The notes under the pieces are model-generated. The model saw only the letters and a program-made list of their open reading frames with translations. It made no database searches and was not told where the DNA came from. Shown here one piece after another: positions 50,606-59,940 of a stretch of DNA of 64,000 nucleotides (position 1 is its first letter; each line of letters starts with the position of its first letter). The stretch is from JABMMZ01 sp044341025 (GTDB lineage: Bacteria > Bacteroidota > Bacteroidia > NS11-12g > UBA955): contig JBIISM010000004.1 in assembly GCA_044341025.1 (NCBI GenBank), positions 124,001 to 188,000 on the forward strand, given 5' to 3'. The position numbers and the translations under genes are program-made.

Positions 50606-52018
50606 TTAAAGTTCAAATGTCTGACCTTGGATAGGCAGTTCAACATTGTTTGACTTAATGTATGCTTTCAGGCCTTCCATACTCTCCAAATCACCATGGA
50701 CTAAAAATAATTTTTTCAATTTGTCGGCTTGCGAATCAGCAAAGTACTTTAACAAACCCTCACGGTCGGGATGTGCGCTAAAAACATCAGTTCTTGCAAC
50801 CTTAGCATAAACCTGTTTAACACGTTTACTTATCATTACAGTTGGTCTACCTTTTAACAATTCAGCCCCTAAAGTCCCTTCTGCACAATACCCTGCAATT
50901 AAAATGGTGCTGTAGGCATCGCCTATGTTATTTCTAACATGTTCCTGAATTCTGCCACCTTCGACCATTCCCGCTGCGGATATAATCACGACAGGCTCAG
51001 GCATCATCGAAATCATTTTGCTATCGTTGTTGTTTTCGATGGTGTATAATTCTGGAAAGGAAAATAAATTGCCATGGGTATTGTAAAATTCTTTTGCTTC
51101 ATCATTTAAACCAGAAATATGCGCGGCATACATTTTAGTTGTTTTGATGGCCAAAGGACTGTCTGTAAATACTTTCACGTTTGGCAACAAACCTTTAACA
51201 TATAATTCATTAAATGCAAATAGAATTGACTGTGTTCGTCCTACGCTGAAGGCAGGAATAACCAATTTACCCTTATATTTTACACAAGTATTGTTGACAT
51301 ATTCAAGCAAGACCGAACTGGCATCGCCAGAATGGCTATGCAATCGAGCACCATAAGTACTCTCACTTACAAGATAATCGAGGCCCGGCATTGGCACAGG
51401 GTCTTTTACTAATTTTGAATTATAGTTGCCTAAATCTCCTGTAAAACCAATGACTTTAATGACACCATCCTCATTAACCGTTGCTTTGACAGAAGCTGCA
51501 CCCAAAATATGACCAGCCTCAAACAATTCAATTGTCAATTCATCGCTCACCTTAAATGGTTTATAAAAATCAATTCCCACCATTGCATCATGCGTTTGGG
51601 TAACATGAATTCTGTTGTACAATGTTGCTACTTGCTCGGCTTTACTTTGTCTAACAGGTCTTTTGGAATTCTTTTTGTTTCTATGTTTTTTCTGACTCTG
51701 GATTTGTTGAACATTTAATGAATCAAGCAATAGATTTTGTGTCAATTCAACGCTTGCCTCAGAGCATAATATTTGCCCACTATAGCCTTGACGAACCAAA
51801 TTGGGCAAATTGCCGGAATGGTCAATGTGCGAATGTGTTAGGATGACAAGATCAATTTCTTCTGGCAAAAAAGGAAAATTTCTGTTATTGGCATCAAAAT
51901 CATCTCGATTTTCATAATCAAGACCACAGTCAATTAAAATATTATATCCCGACTTTAAAGTCAGCAAATGCATACTTCCTGTGACTTGTCTGGCGGCTCC
52001 CCAAAATGTAATATTCAT
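50606..52018 (-). CDS. Metallo-beta-lactamase/beta-CASP-fold RNA-processing nuclease
   Basis: A 470-residue protein: MBL domain with the zinc motif LTHSHIDHSGNLP (about 59-71), FEAGHILGAASV and FTGDLG, a beta-CASP domain (about 215-380: PAFSVGRTQSILFAF, FTDSPLAI, ISAAGMVEGGRIQEHV) and a C-terminal RMMBL end (FSAHPDREGLLKYF, FLVHGDLESMEGLKAYI). This is the CPSF/Int11-like or RNase J-like family, with a presumed role in RNA cleavage. It lies alone, followed on its 5' side by a long non-coding stretch. Confidence 0.92.
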   Translation of the reverse strand: MNITFWGAARQVTGSMHLLTLKSGYNILIDCGLDYENRDDFDANNRNFPFLPEEIDLVILTHSHIDHSGNLPNLVRQGYSGQILCSEASVELTQNLLLDSLNVQQIQSQKKHRNKKNSKRPVRQSKAEQVATLYNRIHVTQTHDAMVGIDFYKPFKVSDELTIELFEAGHILGAASVKATVNEDGVIKVIGFTGDLGNYNSKLVKDPVPMPGLDYLVSESTYGARLHSHSGDASSVLLEYVNNTCVKYKGKLVIPAFSVGRTQSILFAFNELYVKGLLPNVKVFTDSPLAIKTTKMYAAHISGLNDEAKEFYNTHGNLFSFPELYTIENNNDSKMISMMPEPVVIISAAGMVEGGRIQEHVRNNIGDAYSTILIAGYCAEGTLGAELLKGRPTVMISKRVKQVYAKVARTDVFSAHPDREGLLKYFADSQADKLKKLFLVHGDLESMEGLKAYIKSNNVELPIQGQTFEL

Positions 52019-52669
52019 GTCGTCTTAACTTTGTTTTTTATATGCAACAATTGAGAATGCTAAAAGGTTGTCAAATAATTTCAGTATCTGTGAACACTGC
52101 GCTAAAATCAAACATACCACCTCAGAACAAAACCAATAGATGGGTACAAAAATATTAATTAGACCCTTAAAGTTTCATTTGCGTTATCAACAATAGACAA
52201 TTAAGCAAAACACAAAAGGCAATAGAGAACTCTACTTTGGCTTTAACATACAAATTTTTTGAAAAAACAAAACTGATATTGGAAATGAATCAGAGGACCT
52301 AGGCACAAAGATGCTAGGTGTGCACAATTTTGAAAAAAGAGAGCAACTTGCGTAAAAATCAGAACACTTTAAAAATCTGCTGTTGAAAACAAATAAAACG
52401 CTGCGAAATATAGAAAAAATGAAATTTGCAATATGTATATGAATTAACTTTTAGCTAACTTAAAAAGCACGATGAAAAATAATTCGGTGGCAAATTTTAA
52501 CTTCTCCGAAAAAAAATCAGATTCAACAATCTCATTTAAAAAGATTTAAAAAAAACATGCATTTAAAAACTTAAAAAAGTTCTGATATTTTTTAGGCAAC
52601 ACATGCTAATTTAAATAAAAATCTTTAATTTTGATTCATTAAAAGCCAAAATTAAACCATCATTATTTT
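52019..52669. other. 650-bp AT-rich intergenic region
   Basis: Between the divergent nuclease and DUF1800 genes. No coding frame has support. I see one imperfect inverted repeat (ACCTA..TAGGT near 52298-52318) and a -7-like TAATTTTG at 52626-52633, 36 bases before the DUF1800 ATG. A regulatory or small RNA element is possible but not demonstrated. Confidence 0.5.
52626..52633 (+). promoter_or_regulatory. -7 box of the DUF1800-DUF1501 operon
   Basis: TAATTTTG fits TAnnTTTG; no clear -33 element. Confidence 0.45.
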
Positions 52670-54355
52670 ATGCAAAGAAGAGATTTCATTTCTGAACTTT
52701 TTGTAGAAAAGGAACCAGTCAAAAAAGCAAATATTGAACAATTTCAAAATCAAGTTGAACCCAAAAACTTAGATTTAGGTATTGGTTCTATAGCAAATTA
52801 CTCGGGTGTTTGGGGCGAGACGCAAGTTAAGCATTTGTTGAGGCGAACTTTATTTGGATTTGACAGGTCTGACATCACTTTTTTTAAATCATTGACCATG
52901 TCTGATGCAGTTGACTATCTATTAAACATTCCAAGCGCCCAGCCAAGTCCACCAATTAATGGTTATAACACCAAAACGAATATTGACCCCGACATTGCAT
53001 CCGGAGCAACATGGGTTAATGGCCCTGATAATAATGATTTAACTTCACAAAGAAGAGCCTCTTTATATGCTTGGAACATGAAACAGGTGCTGAATCCTGA
53101 TAGGCACATTCGCGAAAAAATGACGGTGTTTATGCACAACCATTTTGCAACAGAGGTTGAACAGGTTTCATCGCCTATTATCGCCTTCCGCCATCATAAG
53201 CTGTTAAGGGAAAATTGCCTCGGTAATTTTAAGACTATGGTTAAAAGTGTAACCGTCGATATGGCTATGTTAATTTATCTTAATGGTTATGTCAACACCA
53301 AAACGGCACCAGACGAAAACTATGCTAGGGAATTAATGGAGTTGTTTACACTTGGTAAACTTCCAGAAAGTCAATATACAGAAGCCGATGTAAAAGCAGC
53401 TGCAAAAGTTTTAACTGGATGGCGCATTAATAATACGGGTTTAAGCACTTTTTTCTCTGACGCGTTGCACGATCAAACCAACAAAACATTTTCAAGCTTT
53501 TTCAACAACACAGTTATATCTGGAAAGACAGGTGCTGCAGGGGCAACAGAAACAGACGATTTAATCAATATGATTTTCACCAAAAGTGATGTAGTGGCCA
53601 GGCATGTGGTTAGAAAACTCTACAGGTATTTCATTTATTATGTCATTGATGCAGATATTGAAAACAATGTGATTATCCCTCTTGCAAATGACTTTAAAAC
53701 AAACTGGGAAATAAAACCCCTTTTGACTGCATTGCTCAAGAGTGAACATTTTTATGACAGCAAAAACATTGGATGTTACATAAAAAACCCTTTGGATGTA
53801 TTAGCTGGTGTCATCAAGCAATTTAATGTACAATTCCCAAATTTAACCCCTGAGGACACACAAGATGCGTATTATTCTATTTGGGCCGGCGCTGCTGTTT
53901 CAGGAATGTTTTTGGGCAACCCTCCAAGTGTTTCAGGATGGCCAGCCTATTATCAAACACCTCAATTCCACCAACTTTGGCTTAATTCGGACACCCTACC
54001 CAAACGCATTCAGTACACCGTAGCACTTGTATACGGATTCACCTATAAAGGCAGCAAAAAACTTCAAGCAGATGTTATTGAGTTTGCAAAAAAAACCTCT
54101 GATCCTTCAAACCCCAACATACTCATCCAGGAAACAATCGACTTTCTATATGCAATGGACATTAGCACAACCCAAAAAACAGGATTAAAGCAAAGCACCT
54201 TGTTATTTGGACAAAACAATGACATCTATTGGACAAATGCATGGAACGATTATTTAAACAACCCAACAGACAACAATAAAAAGACTACGGTTACAAATGG
54301 ACTGTACCTCATGTTAAAATATTTATTAGACTTAGCAGAAAACCAATTGGCATAA
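52670..54355 (+). CDS. DUF1800-family protein
   Basis: A 561-residue protein of the DUF1800 family: LLRRTLFGFDRSDITFFKSL (about 57-76), MTVFMHNHFATEV (about 145-157), TAPDENYARELMELFTLG (about 217-234, the most conserved motif) and KNPLDVLAGVIKQF. The N-terminus MQRRDFISELF carries a twin-Arg-like start without a clear hydrophobic core, so export is uncertain. It is 5 bp upstream of the DUF1501 gene; this pairing is universal enough to infer that they work together. The biochemical function is unknown. Confidence 0.9.
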   Translation: MQRRDFISELFVEKEPVKKANIEQFQNQVEPKNLDLGIGSIANYSGVWGETQVKHLLRRTLFGFDRSDITFFKSLTMSDAVDYLLNIPSAQPSPPINGYNTKTNIDPDIASGATWVNGPDNNDLTSQRRASLYAWNMKQVLNPDRHIREKMTVFMHNHFATEVEQVSSPIIAFRHHKLLRENCLGNFKTMVKSVTVDMAMLIYLNGYVNTKTAPDENYARELMELFTLGKLPESQYTEADVKAAAKVLTGWRINNTGLSTFFSDALHDQTNKTFSSFFNNTVISGKTGAAGATETDDLINMIFTKSDVVARHVVRKLYRYFIYYVIDADIENNVIIPLANDFKTNWEIKPLLTALLKSEHFYDSKNIGCYIKNPLDVLAGVIKQFNVQFPNLTPEDTQDAYYSIWAGAAVSGMFLGNPPSVSGWPAYYQTPQFHQLWLNSDTLPKRIQYTVALVYGFTYKGSKKLQADVIEFAKKTSDPSNPNILIQETIDFLYAMDISTTQKTGLKQSTLLFGQNNDIYWTNAWNDYLNNPTDNNKKTTVTNGLYLMLKYLLDLAENQLA

Positions 54356-54360
54356 GCAAT

Positions 54361-55932
54361 ATGAAAAGAAAAGATTTTTTAAAGAAAGCAATTCCTGCAG
54401 CCATGTTGCCGTTTTTTATCGACGGTATGAAATTTCAAGCATATGCTGCCACACCAATGCTCAAAGCGATTTCAGAAGCTGCAGCCAAAAACGGGAGGGT
54501 ATTTGTAATGATACAATTGAATGGGGGAAATGATGGTCTAAACACCATAATCCCTACCGACCAATACACCAACCTATCCAATGCACGGAGCAATATTTTG
54601 ATTCAAGAAAGTAAAGTATTAACCTTGAATGGAATTAATGGAGTGGGCATGCACCCAGCAATGACAGGATTGAGAACGATGTTCAACAACCAAAAGGTAA
54701 ACATTGTACAAGCAGTGGGTTATCCAAATCCAAATTTTTCGCATTTTAGAGCCACCGATATTTGGCATACAGCCAGTGAAAGTTCTCAATTTTTGAATTC
54801 AGGCTGGGCAGGACGGTATTTAGAAGATTTATACCCAGGATTTCCTGATGGATACCCGAATTTGAATGACCCTGATCCATTGGCTATTTCAATTGGCTAT
54901 AGCGTGTCTATGGCTTTGATGGGAAATACTGTAAACACGGGGATGGCCATATCAAATCCCAGCAGCTTTTACCAATTGGTAAGTGGCACCGTAGATGCTG
55001 CGCCAAATACACCTGCTGGGCACGAATTAACCTATGTGCGCCTGGTTTTACAACAAACCCAAGAATACAACACAACAGTAAAAGCAGCAGCTCAATCAAG
55101 CACCAACAAAGCAATCTATCCGAGCAACAATACCTTAGCTGATCAGTTGAAAATAGTAGCCAATTTAATTGCAGGAGGTTTAAAGACGCCTATATATACT
55201 GTGAGTTTGGGTGGATTTGACACACATTCGAATCAGGTATCTGCAACAGGAGGAAATGAAACGGGAAACCATGCTACATTGTGGAAAAATGTTTCAGATG
55301 CTATTGCGGCATTTCAAAATGATTGCGAACAATTGGGTATTGCCGACCGTGTCGCGGGCATGACCTACAGTGAGTTTGGCAGAAGAATAAAAAGCAATGA
55401 TAGCCGCGGAACTGACCATGGAGCGGCTGCGCCATTAATCGTCTTTGGCACACAAGTAAATCCTACAATTATTGGCAATAACCCAATCATACCAAGTAGT
55501 GTAAATGTTGGAGACAATATTCCAATGCAATATGATTTCAGGCAGGTATATGCCGCCGTAATGGTTGATTGGTTTCAAACCCCAAGCAATAAAACCGATT
55601 CAACTGTATTGCTCAAACATTTTGACCCTTTGCCAATTTTCAAACAAGGTTTATGGGTTAAAAATTTCAGAACTGAACAAATCAGTTTACTTCAAAACTA
55701 CCCCAACCCATTTAAAGATTTCACAAATATTGAATACAGTGTACCTGCAGGAAAAGTAGAACTCAACTTATTTGACAACAAAGGAAGATTGATTAAAACT
55801 TTGCTCAGCGAAACAGTTGATAAAGGAAAATACAGCTACCATTTAGATGGACATGATCTGCCTCCAGGAAATTATTACTATCAATTAATTAGCCCGAATG
55901 GTCAAATTGGTAGACATCTTATCAAATTATAA
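54361..55932 (+). CDS. DUF1501-family secreted protein with type IX sorting domain
   Basis: A 523-residue protein: N-terminal export signal (MKRKDFLKKAIPAAMLPFFIDG), a DUF1501 domain of sulfatase/alkaline phosphatase-like fold (about 30-430: VFVMIQLNGGNDGLNTIIP, GYPNPNFSHFRATDIWHTAS, VSLGGFDTHSNQ, TYSEFGRRIKSNDSRGTDHGAAAPLIVFG) and a C-terminal T9SS type A sorting tail (about 445-523: LLQNYPNPFKDFTNIEYSVP..., ending GRHLIKL). It is therefore exported to the cell surface by the type IX system. Metal-binding Asp/His in the GGNDG and THS motifs suggest an active hydrolase. Confidence 0.93.
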   Translation: MKRKDFLKKAIPAAMLPFFIDGMKFQAYAATPMLKAISEAAAKNGRVFVMIQLNGGNDGLNTIIPTDQYTNLSNARSNILIQESKVLTLNGINGVGMHPAMTGLRTMFNNQKVNIVQAVGYPNPNFSHFRATDIWHTASESSQFLNSGWAGRYLEDLYPGFPDGYPNLNDPDPLAISIGYSVSMALMGNTVNTGMAISNPSSFYQLVSGTVDAAPNTPAGHELTYVRLVLQQTQEYNTTVKAAAQSSTNKAIYPSNNTLADQLKIVANLIAGGLKTPIYTVSLGGFDTHSNQVSATGGNETGNHATLWKNVSDAIAAFQNDCEQLGIADRVAGMTYSEFGRRIKSNDSRGTDHGAAAPLIVFGTQVNPTIIGNNPIIPSSVNVGDNIPMQYDFRQVYAAVMVDWFQTPSNKTDSTVLLKHFDPLPIFKQGLWVKNFRTEQISLLQNYPNPFKDFTNIEYSVPAGKVELNLFDNKGRLIKTLLSETVDKGKYSYHLDGHDLPPGNYYYQLISPNGQIGRHLIKL

Positions 55933-55987
55933 TTTGTATTTTATCCAAGTGAATTAAGTCAGTAATTCGAAATTGGTAAAAAAGCAT

Positions 55988-55995
55988 TACCTTTG
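55988..55995 (+). promoter_or_regulatory. -7 box giving a ~130-nt leader on the rhlE mRNA
   Basis: TACCTTTG matches TAnnTTTG. The helicase ATG is 138 bases downstream, so the mRNA would have a long untranslated leader containing an A-rich/T-rich hairpin (AAAAAC/GTTTTT at about 56051-56070). No -33 element was found. Confidence 0.4.
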
Positions 55996-56132
55996 CCAAA
56001 CCTTTCGGATCTGATTCAGAATATTTATCTCACGGCTCTTTATATCACAAAAAAACTTTTTAGGTTTTTCGTTTATTGGTTTAGCGATTGTTTCTTTCAA
56101 AAAAGTTCCCATCGGTATTTTATTAAACAAAT

Positions 56133-57404
56133 ATGACATTTCAAGATTTAAATCTCACACCTGAGATACTCAAAGCCCTAAGCGAAGAAGGCTATACCCA
56201 ACCCACGCCTATTCAGTCTAAAGCCATTCCAATTGTTTTAGAGGGACGCGACTTATTAGGTTGCGCACAAACTGGTACTGGCAAAACAGCGGCCTTCTCC
56301 ATACCAATCATTCAATTATTAGACAAAAATGAAAATAATTCTAGAAATAGACCTATTAGATGTTTAATTGTTACCCCAACTAGGGAGCTGGCGATACAGA
56401 TTGGTGAGAGTATCCAAGCCTATGGCAAATACCACCGTTTAAACCATACAGTAATTTTTGGTGGTGTAAAACAACATTCGCAAGTAAATGCACTTCAGAG
56501 AGGCATTGACATTTTGGTTGCTACACCGGGAAGATTGCTTGATTTGATGCAACAAGGCTTTATTAATTTAAGACAAATAGAAATGTTTGTCTTAGATGAA
56601 GCAGACCGTATGTTGGACATGGGATTTATTCATGATGTAAAAAAACTGATAGCAGCACTGCCTCAGAAAAGACAATCTTTATTTTTCTCTGCCACCATGC
56701 CGCCAGAGATCGTGAAATTAGCCAGCAGCATTCTTAGCAATCCTGCAAAAGTGGAGGTAGCTCCGGTGTCATCGACTGCAGAGACAATCAAACAATATTT
56801 GTATTATGTAGACAAAGGCAATAAAAATGCATTGCTTTTGGACATACTAAAAGATTCTAAAATCAAAACAGTACTTGTGTTTACGAGAACCAAACATGGT
56901 GCCGACAAAATTGTAAAGGTTTTAGTAAAAAACGACATTAAAGCGCAAGCAATCCATGGCAACAAGGCTCAGAATGCCAGACAGGCAGCATTGGCAAACT
57001 TTAAGGCACAAACGACCCGCGTTTTAGTAGCGACAGATATTGCAGCCAGAGGAATTGATGTTGATGAATTGGAATACGTAATCAACTTTGATATTCCAAA
57101 TATTTCAGAAACATACGTGCACAGAATTGGAAGAACAGGTAGAGCGGGTAACAAAGGAACAGCCTATTCATTCTGCGATGCAGAAGAACGTGTTGACATA
57201 AAAAACATTGAAAAATTAATTTCAATGAAGATCCCTGTTATTAACGAGCATAATTTTCCTTTATTGGATGAAAATCCACCAAAGGCAGCCAAACCATCGC
57301 ATGGTCCAAGACCAAACAGAGGCCAAGGTTCTGCCCCAAAAACAGGCGGAAATAAACCGCCCAAAAAGTCATATGGTGGCGGCAGAGAAAAGCGAAACTA
57401 CTAA
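56133..57404 (+). CDS. DEAD-box RNA helicase, RhlE-like
   Basis: A 423-residue helicase: Q motif FQDLNLTPEILKALSEEGYTQPTPIQSKAIP (about 3-33), motif I AQTGTGKT (about 47-54), Ia PTRELAIQI, motif II VLDEADRMLD, motif III FSATMP, motif V ATDIAARGIDVDEL and motif VI YVHRIGRTGRAG. The C-terminal tail (about 375-423) is Gly/Lys/Arg/Pro-rich with GGREKRNY, typical of RhlE-type RNA-binding tails. Likely roles are ribosome assembly and cold-adapted RNA unwinding. It has a long upstream leader. Confidence 0.95.
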   Translation: MTFQDLNLTPEILKALSEEGYTQPTPIQSKAIPIVLEGRDLLGCAQTGTGKTAAFSIPIIQLLDKNENNSRNRPIRCLIVTPTRELAIQIGESIQAYGKYHRLNHTVIFGGVKQHSQVNALQRGIDILVATPGRLLDLMQQGFINLRQIEMFVLDEADRMLDMGFIHDVKKLIAALPQKRQSLFFSATMPPEIVKLASSILSNPAKVEVAPVSSTAETIKQYLYYVDKGNKNALLLDILKDSKIKTVLVFTRTKHGADKIVKVLVKNDIKAQAIHGNKAQNARQAALANFKAQTTRVLVATDIAARGIDVDELEYVINFDIPNISETYVHRIGRTGRAGNKGTAYSFCDAEERVDIKNIEKLISMKIPVINEHNFPLLDENPPKAAKPSHGPRPNRGQGSAPKTGGNKPPKKSYGGGREKRNY

Positions 57405-57469
57405 GCGCACAATTAGTCTATTTTTAGATATTTAAACAATAGTCTTACCATCGAAAACAAAAATCAATA

Positions 57470-57514
57470 AATAAGCCAAATTATTTTTTGATTGGTAATT
57501 TGTCTTAGCTTATT
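57470..57514. repeat. Long imperfect hairpin between convergent rhlE and ppk1
   Basis: AATAAGC (outer) and CAAATTA (inner) on the left pair with TAATTTG and GCTTATT on the right, with a bulge of a few bases. No adjoining T-run of terminator type. It may still be a bidirectional termination or stability element. Confidence 0.45.
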
Positions 57515-57523
57515 GCAGAACAC

Positions 57524-59587
57524 TTAATTGTTTTCATATTTATTTTTCAAATAATTATAAAATTCCACCTGTGAACGTATCCTTGGTATGCCATTGGGTT
57601 TGTATTCATTAATTTGGTAGGCATCCAAAATCCTTGCCTTGGCATTGTCTGACATTTGAATACTTAGCATTTTTTTAATTTCATGTTTAATATCAGGGCT
57701 AATGACCGGAAAACAAACCTCAATTCGGTTATCAAGATTTCTTGTCATCATATCGGCAGATCCCATATATATGCGCTCTCTACCTGCATTGGCAAACACA
57801 TATACCCGCGCGTGTTCTAAGAATTTATCGACAATACTAATGGCATTTATATTTTCACTTTTGCCTTTTATACCTGGCACAAGACAGCATATGCCCCTAA
57901 CAATTAAATCAATTCGCACACCTGCATTGCTCGCAGTATATAATTTGTCAATAATTTCAAGATCAACCAAGCTATTCATTTTCATAATGATGTAAGCTTC
58001 TTTTCCTGCTTTTTTATTCGAAATTTCTGCATCAATAAGTCTGATAAATGTGGATCTTAAATTGATTGGGGAAACCAATATTGTGCTGAATTTATATTTT
58101 TCAGGCTTGAAATCAGTAATTAATTTAAACACTTTTGTTAACTCGTCGGTTATTCGCTTGTTGCTTGTTAAAACAGAATGATCGCAATAGAATTTTGCCG
58201 TTTCACCATTATAATTTCCGGTACCTAGATGGGCATAATTTTTCAAACCAGTTTTTTCTTTTCGTGAGATAAGGCAAATTTTTGTGTGTACTTTATAACT
58301 AGGTATTGTAAACAAAACAGTTGCCCCCTCCTCTCTTAACTTATTGCTCCAATAGATATTATGTTCTTCGTCAAATCGGGCTTTAAGTTCCATCATAACA
58401 ATTACTTTTTTTCCGTTCTTAACCGCGTTAATTAACGCATTTACAACATTTGAATTTTCGGCCACCCGGTATAAAGTTATTTTGATGCTAACAACATTAG
58501 GGTCTATTGCAGCCTCTCTCAGCAAACGAATAATGTAACTAAATGGTTGGTAGGGATGGCTGATTAAAAAATCCTTTGCTCTAATGGCATTGAATAAAGT
58601 TTTTGCCTTATCAAGCTCAGGAATAGCTAAAGGTTCGAGGTTTTGATATTTTAAATCCGTTTTTTTAATGTCTGGGAATCCAATAAAATCCCTGAAGTTG
58701 TGGTAACGCTGACCTGGGATTAATTCATCTTTCGAAAGTTTTAATTTTTGATTGATGAATTTTATAAAATCCTTTGGCATTTCTTGATCGTAAATCAGTC
58801 GCACTGGTTGACCTTTTTTACGTTGTTTAAGTGAATTCTTGATCGTATCGAGAATATCCAAAGACACATCACTTTCTAAATCAATTTCTGCATCTCGGGT
58901 TAACTTGATCGTATAAGCTTCGAACATATTAAACTCAAAACTAGAAAACACCACATCTAGATTGCATCTGATGACATCATCAATAAACATCATGTATGTA
59001 TTTCCGCCTTGTTTTGGCAATTGAAAAAACCGTTTCTTAATCTTTGTTGGCAATGGAATTAAGGCGTACTTTTTCTCTTTAGTGATGGAATTACTTAACT
59101 TACAAGCCAGGTATACCGTATTGTCCCTTAAAAATGGAAATGATTGTTTTGCATCCAAAATGAGAGGAAATATGGTATTGATGATTTCATCTTTAAAATA
59201 CTTTCTAACCTCTAAGGTTTGTTGAATATTGATTTGTTTTTCGTTTACAAAATAGACATTTTTACTTTTAAATTCATTCAGCAATTGATTGTAAATATTG
59301 TTAAATTTAACCTGCTGAATAACAACTTTGTTGTATATATCTTGCAACGCTTCTTGAATCTCTTTTTTATTGATTGTGTTGGTTTTAGAGCTTTTTACCT
59401 GCAACATCCTTTTATTTGTTGCAACACGTACACGAAAAAACTCATCTAAATTTGAAGAAAATATTCCCAAAAACTTTAATCGCTCCAATAATGGCACATG
59501 CACATCATTGGCTTCTTGAAGCACACGGTCGTTAAACGAGAGCCAACTTAACTCTCTGTTTATTGTTCTAATTTTTTTCTTTATCAT
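57524..59587 (-). CDS. ppk1: Polyphosphate kinase 1
   Basis: Polymerises ATP gamma-phosphate into polyphosphate at the membrane. The 687-residue length and domain order fit Ppk1: N-terminal helical domain (TINRELSWLSFNDRVLQEA...LGIFSSNLDEFFRVRVA), head domain, and two phospholipase-D-like C domains. The autophosphorylated His lies in SYKVHTKICLISRKE (about 434), and NYAHLGTGNYNGETAKFYCDHS and YMGSADMMTRNLDNRIEVCFP are also diagnostic. Its start overlaps the 3' end of an endonuclease remnant by 20 bp. Confidence 0.96.
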   Translation of the reverse strand: MIKKKIRTINRELSWLSFNDRVLQEANDVHVPLLERLKFLGIFSSNLDEFFRVRVATNKRMLQVKSSKTNTINKKEIQEALQDIYNKVVIQQVKFNNIYNQLLNEFKSKNVYFVNEKQINIQQTLEVRKYFKDEIINTIFPLILDAKQSFPFLRDNTVYLACKLSNSITKEKKYALIPLPTKIKKRFFQLPKQGGNTYMMFIDDVIRCNLDVVFSSFEFNMFEAYTIKLTRDAEIDLESDVSLDILDTIKNSLKQRKKGQPVRLIYDQEMPKDFIKFINQKLKLSKDELIPGQRYHNFRDFIGFPDIKKTDLKYQNLEPLAIPELDKAKTLFNAIRAKDFLISHPYQPFSYIIRLLREAAIDPNVVSIKITLYRVAENSNVVNALINAVKNGKKVIVMMELKARFDEEHNIYWSNKLREEGATVLFTIPSYKVHTKICLISRKEKTGLKNYAHLGTGNYNGETAKFYCDHSVLTSNKRITDELTKVFKLITDFKPEKYKFSTILVSPINLRSTFIRLIDAEISNKKAGKEAYIIMKMNSLVDLEIIDKLYTASNAGVRIDLIVRGICCLVPGIKGKSENINAISIVDKFLEHARVYVFANAGRERIYMGSADMMTRNLDNRIEVCFPVISPDIKHEIKKMLSIQMSDNAKARILDAYQINEYKPNGIPRIRSQVEFYNYLKNKYENN

Positions 59588-59786
59588 TAATTTGTATTCT
59601 TAACCCAATTGGCAAATGATCACTGTAAGCGTTTAAGCATTTATTTCCAGCAAATGTTCGGAGCAGATATCCTTCAAACTTCCCTTTCTGTAACATCCAT
59701 TTTTTATTTTTGGAATCATTTATTGTGTCGTATAAGTGGTCTAAATTGCAAAAAACGAGCATAAAAGACCCCAAAATATCAAACTC
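59568..59786 (-). pseudogene. C-terminal remnant of an endonuclease/exonuclease/phosphatase-family protein
   Basis: About 70 codons on the minus strand end in ...KFEGYLLRTFAGNKCLNAYSDHLPIGLRI, which matches the last motif of EEP-fold endonucleases (RTFAGxxYLxGYSDHxP, including the catalytic SDH). No ATG precedes it (only TTG at 59774), an in-frame TAA lies a few codons upstream, and the segment FDILGSFMLV shows a degraded copy of the usual LDQIxVS motif. The N-terminal 200 or so residues are missing. It is therefore a truncated relic left between ppk1 and glmM. Its last 20 bp overlap the first codons of ppk1 in a different frame. Confidence 0.65.
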
Positions 59787-59917
59787 AGTTTAAACATTTA
59801 ATTTTATCGCAATTAAATACTTTTTATTATGCTTTTTGACATACAAAAATGAAATTTATGTGAAATTTCAACAATCATATTGTTAGTAATCTGTTATTTT
59901 AGTTGCGATAAATTGCG

Positions 59918-59925
59918 TATTTTTG
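59918..59925 (+). promoter_or_regulatory. -7 box of glmM
   Basis: TATTTTTG ends 15 bases before the ATG at 59941, supporting that start rather than one at 59923. Confidence 0.6.
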
Positions 59926-59940
59926 CAACCTCAAAAATCA

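Noticed and set aside
52295..52322. Inverted repeat ACCTA/TAGGT in the long intergenic region
   Set aside because: Short stem with a bulge, no T-run and no linked gene; not strong enough to call as a terminator or RNA.
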